Shown: in pieces, positions 1 through 9,993 of the stretch
How positions within the stretch are numbered: position 1 is the first letter of the stretch
How the letters are laid out: each line of letters opens with the position of its first letter
Source of the DNA: Verticillium longisporum
Lineage: Eukaryota > Ascomycota > Sordariomycetes > Glomerellales > Plectosphaerellaceae
DNA length: 64,000 nt
Reading direction: 5' to 3'
Assembly: GCA_019188255.1 (NCBI GenBank)
Contig: JAETXT010000006.1
Span: 2,914,001-2,978,000, forward strand
The notes under the pieces: generated by a model
Told to the model about the DNA's origin: nothing
Seen by the model: the letters and a program-made list of their open reading frames with translations, nothing else
Database searches by the model: none
Position numbers and translations under genes: made by a program

Positions 1-373
1 ACATTCGCAAGATCAACACCATTTCGGTCCGCGCCAAGCGCGCTGGCATGATTATCCTCGGCGGCGGCGTCATCAAGCATCACATTGCCAATGCCTGCCT
101 GATGCGCAATGGTGCCGAGTCTGCCGTATACATCAATACCGGCCAGGAGTTTGACGGCAGCGATGCCGGTGCCAGGCCCGACGAGGCTGTTTCCTGGGGC
201 AAGATCAAGGTCGGCGCAGATGCTGTCAAGGTACGAAGATTTTTTGACGTGCCGTGGAAGTCAACTGACAAAACTATCAGGTTTATGCAGATGCCACTCT
301 CGTGTTCCCATTTATTGTGGCGAACACATTTGCCAAAGATAGAAAGGCAACAGATGAGACAAAAAAAAACTAG
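1..373 (+). CDS. Deoxyhypusine synthase, C-terminal part (gene starts before the window)
   Basis: Exons 3-230 and 281-373 encode the last ~106 residues; the intron is 231-280 (50 bp, phase 0, GTACG...TCAG). The enzyme makes deoxyhypusine on eIF5A from spermidine, using NAD, in the cytosol. The segment has the family's hallmark [11 protein letters not shown], whose Lys (codon 75-77) corresponds to the active-site lysine of the human enzyme. It is followed by [24 protein letters not shown] and, after the intron, [18 protein letters not shown], both typical of the C-terminal half. The reading ends in a Lys-rich tail with TAG at 371-373. The 5' part lies outside the window, so total length and start cannot be judged. 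The family match is very strong. Confidence 0.96.
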
Positions 374-1068
374 AGCGGGGAAATCAAAAGACGATAAAGC
401 ATCACGAGTTATGAAGCATTGCGCATCCTTATTGATGATTGTCCGTGTCTCCTCGTCGTGTTTCTTGTTTTTATAGTATTCCTTCTTATCTGACTGATTC
501 ACCATCTCATATCTCCTATCTTTCCACATCCTCGATGTCATTCCCAACTCAGCAATCGTTTCTGGCTTCGTCGTCGTCCGGTTCCGACACAGCCCCGGCT
601 CCGGCTCTCATTTCGGTCCGAACGCTCTCACCTCCTGCAGGAATCTGACAGGTCGGGCCTCGCCGACCGCTATCCGATCATATGCTGCCCAGGGGGCCGA
701 AGCGTAGCTTACGGAAAACCTGCTTCGCCGCCCGGCTGCAGTCGGCCATCACTGCGTTGAACGTCTTGCGACGGATCAACTCGAAGTGAGCCCCCTTGGG
801 TCTTCTTACCCCCAAGACAACTACTTCTTGTGCATGTTGGGACGCCAGCTGCGTCTAGGTCTTATTCGCATTATCGCGGCGGATGAGGCAGGCACTCATG
901 ACCAGCGGCAGGTCGTTGTCGTTGGTGATGGTGCCCTTGGGCCTCATGAAGGCCTCTTCGCGGAGCTCCTCTGTTATTTTGGGTTTACAGTTCGCTCGGC
1001 TGCCCCTGAGGATCGCTACCTGCCTTTAGTCTCACTGCCACTGCCACGGGGAGCCCATCCGTCGGCCT
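374..1068. other. Intergenic; 3' flank of deoxyhypusine synthase, no supported gene
   Basis: No reading frame here shows a recognisable family. Minus-strand stretches between about 680 and 990 have coding-like composition, for example a frame reading EELREEAFMRPKGTI, but they are interrupted by stops. They may belong with the remnant just downstream in coordinates. Confidence 0.4.
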
Positions 1069-1266
1069 TTAGACGGGTTCGTCATGCTGGACGGTGTTGG
1101 CGGCCTTGTAACTCTCGCTGTTGGGCACGCCCCAGTCGTCTGGTTTGCCGCCGCCCAGGCGGACGACGTCCTCGACGGCCATGGTATCGCCGTCGACTTC
1201 TTGCGCTGCTGTGCCCACGTACATGAAGGCCATCTCGACGTCGTGCGACTCGAAGAACTGATTCCT
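1069..1266 (-). pseudogene. Possible decayed exon or gene remnant of unknown family
   Basis: On the minus strand, 1266 down to the stop at 1069-1071 reads as a coherent ~65-residue C-terminal-like segment. It contains FFESHDVEMAFMYVGTAAQ, then EDVVRLGGGKPDDWG, and ends in NTVQHDEPV. The same frame continues upstream as FTPTIAIWGTGRHAGDA but is broken by a TAG at 1267-1269. No start codon or clean exon structure could be found. It could be a terminal exon whose acceptor I misjudge (an AG lies just before 1266), or the decayed end of a lost gene. I do not recognise the family. Confidence 0.35.
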
Positions 1267-1596
1267 CTAGGCGTCTCCGGCGTGGCGTCCGGTGCCCCAT
1301 ATAGCGATGGTGGGAGTGAAGGTAGGTGTGGTATTCCCTGCTCATGTTGGAGCAGGCTGGTCAGGTTAGAAGAAGAATACTGTGCATTTGCTGATGCAGC
1401 TCAAACGGCGCAGTTGTCCGTGGTACCCGGCCATCCTAACTTCAGCTCGGTTCGTTTATTTCGCTTGTATGTGCTTAGCTTCAAATAGTATTCGTCTGAA
1501 GGCTGAGATTGGGCGTTGTTGGTTGGGATGGAATGGGCTTTGTGGAAGAAGAGTTATCGAGAGGGCTGGCGGAGAAGATGGCAGGGCGGGAAAGCA

Positions 1597-2244
1597 CTAG
1601 GTCAGCGACTGGACGATAACGCACTTGCCATCCGCGTCAAGAGACAGGATGAAAGGGCTGTCGTTTGATGGCAGTCCCAACAACGCCCTTAGTGATTGAC
1701 GTCCACTGTTCCCTTTGGTCTCATATTCAACCCCCTCGTCGCACGCCGCCAGTGATCCGAGTCTATCCCATTCTCGGTCCGAAAGCGGTCCCATGTGCCG
1801 AAACTCTTCAAGCAGGAACAACGCTGTTGTTTCGATGGCAGATTCATCATCAATCAGATAGAATGCACCGTTGTGAAGAACTTCACAGCAGCTTCTGCAA
1901 GCGGCGTTGATGCCAAACACCTGGCCGTCTCGTCCGACAAGGGTATCGATATTGTAGGTCCTGGCACTTTTGCGCCCTATGCACTGAAGCGCCTTCGTGG
2001 TCGAGAGCCGGTATAGTCCATCATCTTGACGTTTGTAGAAGATGCAGGGGTTGCTGTAAGGCGATGTCGCAGGCTGGGTGCCCGTCGACATGCTCATCAA
2101 TATTTCGGCTGCCTCAATGACTGCAGCTTCTGGACTCTCTGCTATCGGGGTGACTGTTTCGGCGCCAGAATCTTGCGTCTCCGTCGCAGATGGTGAAGTC
2201 GGCATTGTACCGCAGAGATCGGATGAAGCCTCGGGATCGGTCAA
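1597..2244 (-). CDS. Hypothetical protein, 215 aa, Cys-containing core
   Basis: This is a single uninterrupted minus-strand frame from ATG at 2244. The first ~65 residues are Ser/Thr/Glu/Ala-rich and look disordered. The rest looks globular: PCIFYKRQDDGLYRL, then a cysteine patch (CIGRK, later NAACRSCCEVL), FYLIDDESAIETTALFLLEEF and a C-terminal PFILSLDADGKCVIVQSL. There is no signal peptide or membrane segment. It sits alone between deoxyhypusine synthase and the cyclophilin gene. I do not recognise the family. The composition contrast between tail and core and the length of the frame argue that it is real, but no homolog can be named. Confidence 0.6.
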   Translation of the reverse strand: MTDPEASSDLCGTMPTSPSATETQDSGAETVTPIAESPEAAVIEAAEILMSMSTGTQPATSPYSNPCIFYKRQDDGLYRLSTTKALQCIGRKSARTYNIDTLVGRDGQVFGINAACRSCCEVLHNGAFYLIDDESAIETTALFLLEEFRHMGPLSDREWDRLGSLAACDEGVEYETKGNSGRQSLRALLGLPSNDSPFILSLDADGKCVIVQSLT

Positions 2245-2990
2245 GCATGGACCAAGAGGTATCTCGAATAAGTCAATGACAGCCTAACAAGGTGTTGGAA
2301 TCAATCGAATGCCATATTCAATAACTATTTCAAGTCTGTGAAACAATGTTCAAAGATATATATGGTTTCTAGCAGTTCTTGCGGAGATAGCACGAGGCAA
2401 CCAAGGTTAGGCACCTTCCTTTGGCTTTCACGACATGTCGAAGCCTCTTTCCACATCTGCCAGACCTTGGACAGCCTTCGGAACCCTGCTCTAGGCAATC
2501 AGTACCAGCTATCAGCGAAAAATCTGTGATTAGCTTTAGGTAAGAAACTGGAATTTTGCGGACCGCATTCTATATTTTTCCCATAAGCGAGTGCGTCGTC
2601 GAGTGTGACGTTCGCAATCAAGTGTGTAGTGTCAGGATCAACGAGAGCGAGGTAAAGCAGGGTTTTCCACCTCATAGATAGAAACACGAGGTAAAGCATG
2701 GGGCCAAACACCAGTGTCATGAGTACAGTGCCTCTAAGTCTAGGTAGTTTGTCTATCTGGAAGCTTCAGTGACAACGTTGATGATTTTGAGACCATCATG
2801 CCCACGTGACTGTATCGATACAATCTCAAAGCGGCGTTTGACGCTTGGGCCACCCGTAGCTGCCTAGGCACAGGCAAGCTCCCAAACAGTGACCGCATTA
2901 CTGACGAACTCGACCCTCGTTGCGCATACGAACGATTGCCCAGGACCACGCTCCCAAGCCTACAACTGCGCGCGCCCGCAGCTCGACACC
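2245..2990. other. Intergenic, shared upstream region of two divergent genes
   Basis: About 750 bp separate the divergent starts of the orphan (-) and the cyclophilin (+). The left part is A/T-richer. No family-recognisable frame was seen, and no distinct regulatory element could be called. Confidence 0.5.
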
Positions 2991-4630
2991 ATGTCGGCCA
3001 TATACAACCTCGAGCCACAGCCCACAGCATCCGCGATCCTGCACACGACCCAGGGCGACCTCTCCGTCGAGCTCTGGGCGAAGCAGGCCCCCTCACATGT
3101 CGCAACTTTCTGCAGCTCGCCCTCGACGGCTACTACGACAATACAATCTTCCATCGGCTCATTCCGGGCTTCATTCTCCAGGGCGGCGACCCGACAGGGA
3201 CTGGCAATGGCGGCGAGTCGATCTACGACGGCGGGGCGTTCAGCGATGAGCTGGACCCTTGGCCGATGGACGAGCGACGAGGCCAGAACGCCGGCCCTAC
3301 CGGCGTGTGCTTCAAGGACGAGTTCCATTCGAGGCTAAAATTCAACCGTCGAGGCCTCTTAGGCATGGCCAACGAGAGCAAACCGGACACCAATGGCAGC
3401 CAGTTCTTCTTCACGCTCGACCAGACGGACGAACTGACGAACAAGAACACGCTGTTTGGGCGCATCATGGGTGACACGATTTACAACCTGGCCAAGATGG
3501 GCGAAGGCGAGGTCACGCCCGGCACAGATCGGCCGACCTACCCAGTCAAGATTACAAGTGTGGAGATCCTGGTCAACCCCTTTGAAGACATGGTCAAGCG
3601 GTCGCGCGTGGCAGCTCAAGCTCCAAAGACTGTCGTGGTAGAGCGCAAGAAGAAGAGGAAAGGCGGAAAGCAGCTCCTCAGCTTCGGTGACGAGGAAGGC
3701 GAAGGCGAGGTCACTTCCGCCTTTAAGAAGCCCAAATTCGACACGAGGATAGTGATGGACCTGGAGGAGGAGGAACCTAAGAAGATGGAGAAGAAGGGCA
3801 AGAAGACGGCCGAGTCACAACCTCAGGAGGCTGCCGCGGACCCTAAACCCGTACCGACTACCGAATTACACACGTCAGACGAGGAGGACAAACCACAAGC
3901 CAAGAAGGCTGCACCACCACAAAAAAGGCTCCCTGTCAAGATGGAGATTGAATCTTCTCCAGAGCCCGAGGAGAAGCCACAGAAGACAGCATTGGAGAAA
4001 GCCAACGAAGAGATCGCCGCGCTCAAGGCATCTATGAAACGGAATTTCCAGACGGAGCAGGCGCCACAGGCGAAAAAGAAGTCAGCACTCGAAAACATGA
4101 TCCCAGAAACCTCCGTCAGGGGCAGGAAACGAAGGACGGGGGGCACCACGGTTACGCGGGAGGATCAGGCAGCCTTGGACCTGCTGAATGCCTTCAAATC
4201 AAAACTCGACCAGGTCCCGGCAGGGAAGGAGACGACGCATAGGCCAAAAGCGGACGAAGCCATTGACGACAAGGTTGCAAAGGGCGGCGATGACGAGGAC
4301 ACTGAACTATGCGATCTTCACTTTATTGTCAATTGCCAGAGCTGCAAAGCCTGGGACAAGGCCGGCCAGGACGAGGAGAGCGACGACGAGGGTTGGATGT
4401 CACAGGCCCTCAGTTTCAAGGCGGACAAGTTGGGCAAGGACCTGAGCTACCGCAAAAAGGCCGAGGAGGAGCTCGTGGTGATCGATCCGCGGGCCAAGGC
4501 GCGGACCCTTCAGGAGGAGAAGAAGGCCGAAAGGGAAGCTCGGTCGGGCAAGACTGGCAGGGAATGGGATCAGGCAAGAAATGCCAAAATGGCCAAGGCG
4601 TCTGCACTGGCGGGCCGAGGGGCCCGATAG
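2991..4630 (+). CDS. CWC27: CWC27-type spliceosomal cyclophilin (peptidyl-prolyl isomerase), one frame break
   Basis: ATG 2991 begins MSAIYNLEPQPTASAILHT, the usual start of fungal Cwc27. A cyclophilin fold fills residues ~10-180: FHRLIPGFILQGGDPTGTGNGG, then FNRRGLLGMANE and NGSQFFFTLDQTDEL. A long charged, Lys/Glu-rich, coiled-coil-prone region follows to residue ~546, as in the family. Cwc27 is a component of activated spliceosomes (nuclear) and is often a degenerate isomerase. The frame breaks at the C run 3088-3092: one extra C restores KQAPLTCRNFLQLALDGYYDN, so the listed span is one gene read in two frames. There are no introns. The stop TAG follows a GRGAR ending. The break is most likely a sequencing error, because both sides are well conserved. 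Confidence 0.92.
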
Positions 4631-6359
4631 GATGGATGGCCGCTGTAGTGATAGTGTTCGTCACCAACACAATGATGATACCCGTGGAGTTGAGGGCTTG
4701 AGAGTGCCAACTTCATCTGAGGCCCCACCCAACTTTGAACCAAGAGACTCCACCCTGAAGGGCATTTCTTAAAGCACGGATGACGTCGTGAGGACGGGGG
4801 TACTGATGATGATGTTATGACGCTGTGGGCCTTCCCAAGAGAATTTTCCCCCCTGCGTATTTGGTAGGACTGCCACGCTGGCGGGTTCGAGAGAAGCTCA
4901 GATGTCTATTGTTGATCGGCTGAGAAAGCCATGTACTTGCTGCCAAAGCTGCAGGCCCTCGTCAATGAGTTGCTGGCGATTGTTTCTGTCTTTTGTTTAG
5001 GACAATAAATTATGCAGATATCGAGACTGCTGCTTGCGTAAAGTCCCTAGCCTCAGCGCCCACGGTGGGGTAACGTCTCTCCCAATGCAAATCTCCGCGG
5101 CACCCACGGCGAAGGTAGGGATGATGACATGGCTCTCCATTGCATGTCATTGGATGAAATTCACCATGGTCGCCAAGGCCTAGTGGGAGGGACTGACTCT
5201 GTCTGGCCTCCGGACGCTTTTTCAATGTCCCGCAGCGGAGGCCACGGGCGGCCACCAGCGCATGGAGCACCTAAACTGACAGTCCCGGTGCCTTTGCCTG
5301 CCTTAACCTAGCGGGCGTGCCTTCACCCCATCTCATCACTTCGCCAGCCTGTGTTTCTTCCGGCGGACCAGCACAGCTCCAGTTCCTGGTGCTCATGCCA
5401 CGTCACGACCGAAACCATCTTCGACAGCCTTGAGTAGTTGACACTCTGTTTCTTTGGCACAGATTCTTCAGCAGTTGGTTGGCCGTCATCTGACCGCTGC
5501 CTTGACAGCACTTTCCTGTACGGCACAGGCCTTTATTGGCACCCTGACAGGCGCGACACCAGAAAGCTGCACCGCAGCACCTCACTGCAGCCCACCCACA
5601 CCCACTCACTACCTTACCTTGCTGAGCAGCCATTGACCGCAGAACGGGCTGACCGACATCGTGTCGAGACCCTTCAACCCAGCCAGACTCCAGATCCAGC
5701 CATCACGCAGGCCTTTCACCTTCTCGCCGAGACACCGGTCCTTATTCTGGCGCCGACCCCTCCTGGCCCTTAGCTACCATCGCTTGCGACAAGGGCATCT
5801 CTTTGCTCGATAAGCATTACGCGACACCACTGTCGCGGATTGCTTTTTGATACAGCAGACATCTCCATCCAAAGCGAAACAACCCGAAGACTCTTCTGCA
5901 ATTGACGCAGTATTTCAATTTCACAAAAGACTACAGGCAGGCACGTCACATCTGCTCTTTCTACAAACGTGACGCCAGGGAAGCACATAGACGGATTATT
6001 TAGACGGAAGGACGTCCATCGACCAAGTGCTGGATCGACCGGAATCTCCCCCACGACTTTCTCCAGAACTTCGGCGACACATCCTGCCCCGCGCGCAACG
6101 CATTTTTTTCTTCCCACGACCACGCGACAAGACTAGCAACGAAGAGAAGGTTGTGCTTTCGGCAGGTCGATCATCCTCCGCCCGCAACCCCGCAAGACAC
6201 CGACGAGGCTCTGAGGCACTCCGCGTACCGCCTGCGCGTCTGCCAGTGAGGCTACAGGCTTCAACCCGGCTGCGCACCAGTACATACGAAATCGCGACGT
6301 TTCTGGTCAACCTCATATCGCTTTCCGAAACGTACATAGACAGCTTTATGTACAAATCC
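4631..6359. other. Intergenic plus probable long 5' leader of the HSF gene
   Basis: About 1.7 kb without a supported gene. The part from ~5480 onward is pyrimidine-rich and C-rich, as in many fungal promoters and leaders. The HSF frame stays open upstream of 6348 back to about 6027, but that translation is Arg/Ser/Pro-rich and unlike HSF N-termini, so it was not included in the gene. Confidence 0.45.
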
Positions 6360-8735
6360 ATGTCTCCATCGAACCCTCGAAAACGCCCTGCACCTGGTAC
6401 CGCTCCGTCCATCCCCGTCCCTCCGATGGCGAACCAATTCCCGAGTCCGACGCCCAACGATTTGATGAGGTGGCATAACAGCGCAGATGCCGGCGGCTTT
6501 GTCGACGGCACGGCGCAGGGCGTGAACCCGTATGGCATGATGCCCCCGCAGTCGCAGCAGGCGTCGTCGCAGCAATCACAACAACCCTACGGCCAGCATC
6601 CGACCCCTAGTCCCAACAATGCTCTCGCACGGCGGCAGATGAACCGGGCGCTGGTTCCCACCGCCCAGCGCGGCAACTTTGACCCCAACGCCGACCCGTG
6701 GGCCTATGCGACTGACGACTCCTCTTCGCTTATCCAGCAACCGGGCAATGGTGCCATGAACGAGCAGGATAGTATTGAGGCGCTTGAGGAGGCTGCCCAA
6801 AAGGCAAAGCGCGAGTCGCAATCCAAGAGGAAACAAATTCCTCCCTTTGTCCAGAAGCTCAGCAGGTGAGATTTTGTCTCCCCGCCCGTTTCTCTGAACC
6901 GTGTCGCTGACTTGAAGCAGTTTTCTCGACGAGGAGAAGAACGTCGATCTGATCAGATGGTCTGACAAGGGCGATTCGTTCATCGTTCTCGATGAGGACG
7001 AATTCGCCAAGACGCTGATACCCGAGCTTTTCAAACACAACAATTATGCATCTTTTGTGCGGCAGCTCAACATGTACGGTTTTCACAAACGAGTCGGTCT
7101 GTCGGACAACTCGATGCGCGCAAGTGAGCGCAAAAACAAGAGTCCGAGCGAGTACTCAAACCCATACTTTCGACGAGGCCACCCTAATCTGCTGTGGCTG
7201 ATCAACAAGCCCAAGAATGGCGGAGGCAAGGGCGGCAACAAGAAGGCCAAGGCACCAGAAGGCGAAGTAGAGAGCGAGGAAGAGGTGGGCTTTGACGAGA
7301 ACTTGCCCCAGGGCCTGAACATCCCGGCTGCCGCGCAAACCACGCGAGCCCTGCCGCAGAGCAACATGCCACTGGAGAAAAAGGAAATGGCCATGATCAG
7401 GGAAGAACTGGCCAAGGTTCGCGATCAGCAAAAGATCATCCTCGGTGCCATCAACCGCATACAGCGAGAAAATGGAAACCTATACCAGCAGGCAGCCGTC
7501 TTTCAGGAGCAGCACGACCGCCATCAGAACTCGATCAACGCCATCCTCAACTTCCTTGCCAATGTCTTTAGGAAGACGTTGGAAGACCAGAACGGCTCGC
7601 AGAACGTCAACGAGCTGCTTGCGAGCATCATCCCTGGGTCTATGAACGGCACGATGCCTCAGGGCAGCGTCGTGGACTTGGGGGATTTCGTGCAGGCGCA
7701 GACCAACGGCCCGAGCGGCATGGCCGCCCCGAAGCGGGCGAGGGGTCTCCTGCCACCAATCCCCAACAGCAACGCCGGCCGCGCCAGCACCGTCTCCTCG
7801 ACGCCGTCAGCGGCCCCGACACCGCAGACGTTTGGCCACCACAACCCTGTGCCTGGCTCGGTCACGGAGCTGTTCGATACCCCCGACAACACCAACTCTC
7901 CCGACTATCTAGCGCAGGAACTTAAGTCAAACCCACACGAAAGCATGATGAAGATCATCCAAGACACCAACGCCAACAACAACACGACAGGAGTTGACCT
8001 TCCTGACGTTGTCGCCAATACGCCCACGACAATGACCAACGACCAACGCCAGCAAATGCTCAACAACATGATGGCGCAAACTTCCGAGCAACCGTCAAGC
8101 GGCATCCCCGCCGCCGCCGGTCCCAACACATCCCCCCCTCCTTCCCCACTGCCAACATATCCGACTCGGCCTCCAAAGCCCCCGCGCCCGATTTCTCCCT
8201 GTCTCCTGTCATGGGGTCCAACCCGCAACCGCCGAGCCTCAGCAGCATCAACTACAACAGCGAAGAACTGGACGCCTTGCGCCGCATGTCACAAGACAAC
8301 ACGGACAAGATCCACCACCTGCAGAGCATGCTCGGCCCCCTGAGCCCCTCGGGCCGCATACCGGGTCTCGACGAGTCGGACAACACGAACAACTATTTCG
8401 ACAACGGTGCCATCGACGCCGGCCTCGACCTGGACCAGTACCTCGACTCGGACGCTTTCAATGACACGGGACCCTTCTCCGGCCTCGACTTCAACGCCGC
8501 CAACGCCCCCGAATTTGACTTTAGCCTGCTCGACGCCAACAACGCCGCGGCCGCCGGCAACAGCGCTCCCGGCACCGGCGCAGGCCTCACGCCCGGCCCC
8601 GCGGGCCGCGTCCATGACGTGGGCAGCACGGGCCACAACACGCCCAGCCCGTCGGGCACGGAGGAGATTCCGCGGGACGAGCTGGCTGGATACGACGGCA
8701 GCCCGCGGGACCTGAAGCGACGGCGCGTGGATTGA
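6360..8735 (+). CDS. Heat shock transcription factor (HSF1/Hsf1-type), one frame break
   Basis: Exons are 6360-6865 and 6921-8735; the intron is 6866-6920 (55 bp) and splits the DNA-binding domain, as is common. The protein is ~773 aa. The N-terminal ~165 residues are Gln/Pro/Ser-rich. The winged-helix HSF domain follows: FVQKLSSFLDEEKN, IRWSDKGDSFIV, then NNYASFVRQLNMYGFHK. After a Lys/Glu-rich linker comes the HR-A/B-like coiled coil (LEKKEMAMIREEL...NSINAILNFLANVF) used for trimerisation, and a disordered acidic C-terminus rich in Asp/Asn/Gly with an RRRVD end. ATG 6360 (MSPSNPRKRPAPG) is preferred over 6348. Near 8131-8147, in a C-rich stretch (a C7 run and a C4 run), one missing base shifts the frame; adding one C gives SPTANISDSASKAPAPDFSLSPVMG. 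It activates chaperone genes through nGAAn repeats in the nucleus. Confidence 0.95.
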
Positions 8736-9993
8736 GGTGCATCAATGGCGGCAGGCTCTTTTTTATTTTTTTGCGGACGGTGGCAGCTAAGCATGGGAAC
8801 AAAAAGGCGACAGACAGAGAAGCTAGAGGTGATGGGCGGCGACATGGTGTTTCCTGGTTCTCCTTTCCAATGTGTTTTTCTTCTTTTTCCCATTTTTCGC
8901 TGGGTTGCGGACTCGGTTGAGACAAGATATCCCCTGGTGGTGTTTTTTTTTCCCCGTAAAGGCTTTCTGTTCTTCCTTTGTGGTAGGAATGGGACAGAGG
9001 AAAGAGGCAGGCGGGCTGTTGGGTCTGGATGGATGGGCGGGTGAGTTGACGGCAAAGAAGAAAAACTATGGCGTGTCTCGCTGGAAAATGATGGTCATGG
9101 CATTTGGGCGCCCTGGGCGGCAGGATGGCTCGGCTCGACTTGTCCTGGTTTCTCTCTATCCGTAGCAAATTTTGTCCACCTTGACGAATAGGGTAAGGCT
9201 ACACATTGTGACTTCCTGCATGGTGCTGCCTTGTTTGGAAAAAGACAATTCTGGCCTCTTGACATGCTTCCGAGTCGTGCCACACACTTCTCAAACCATC
9301 TTCTCCGTAACCTGACAGCCACCACATAGTCACTCGAGCGACATGCATCATTTTCAAAGACCACAGGCATGTGTGAATTGTTGACCTTAAGAATTACCCC
9401 TTACGGCTGAGCGCAAAAGCTGACCACGCCGTTCGCCCGAGAAGGCGTCCGAGTTCTCATAAAGACGCCGAGTCACGCCTTTCACCATAAACTTAATAGC
9501 CCATCATCCAGGTTGAAGAAAACTCATCCTGATACGAGTTCAATCATCTCTTCCCGTGCAATCTCTTCGGCTTTTGCATTCCGAGTAATCGTACAACGTC
9601 ATTCCTCGCCACGTAAACAAAAGTAAGGAAAACAAGCCAAATCTTCCGGACCCATCATTCGCATTTTGTAATGAACCCATGACAGACTCTGGTCCGTCCG
9701 GTTTGTAAGGAACCGAGTTGAACGCCAGTCTAAGGAGATGAGAAACAGAGAGGAAATCGGTGTCGTACATCCACGATGTCACGAGGCCGGGACCGAAGTG
9801 AAGATAAGTGTAAAGGGGGTATAGTCCGAATGATGGCGACAAAGGGCTTTTTGAATACCGTCCGCGCCAAAAGAATCATGTAGGCTCCGCCCCACAATTG
9901 AACAGTCGGAAAGTGAAGTGTCGCAAACGCGAAGAGAAAATAAGTGTGATAGTAAGAACAACAGCCGCAGGACAACATCGCAGAAGGCGTGCA
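8736..9993. other. Intergenic between convergent genes, no gene seen
   Basis: 3' flanks of the HSF gene (+) and the two-repeat protein gene (-). T-rich runs follow the HSF stop (for example ~8757-8775 and ~8940-8955) and fit 3' UTR sequence. No frame with family features was found. Confidence 0.5.

Noticed and set aside
6027..6347. Upstream extension of the HSF protein from ATG 6027
   Set aside because: The frame is open, but the translation is Arg/Pro-rich and not HSF-like, and the fungal HSF start MSPSNPRKRPAPG is at 6360.
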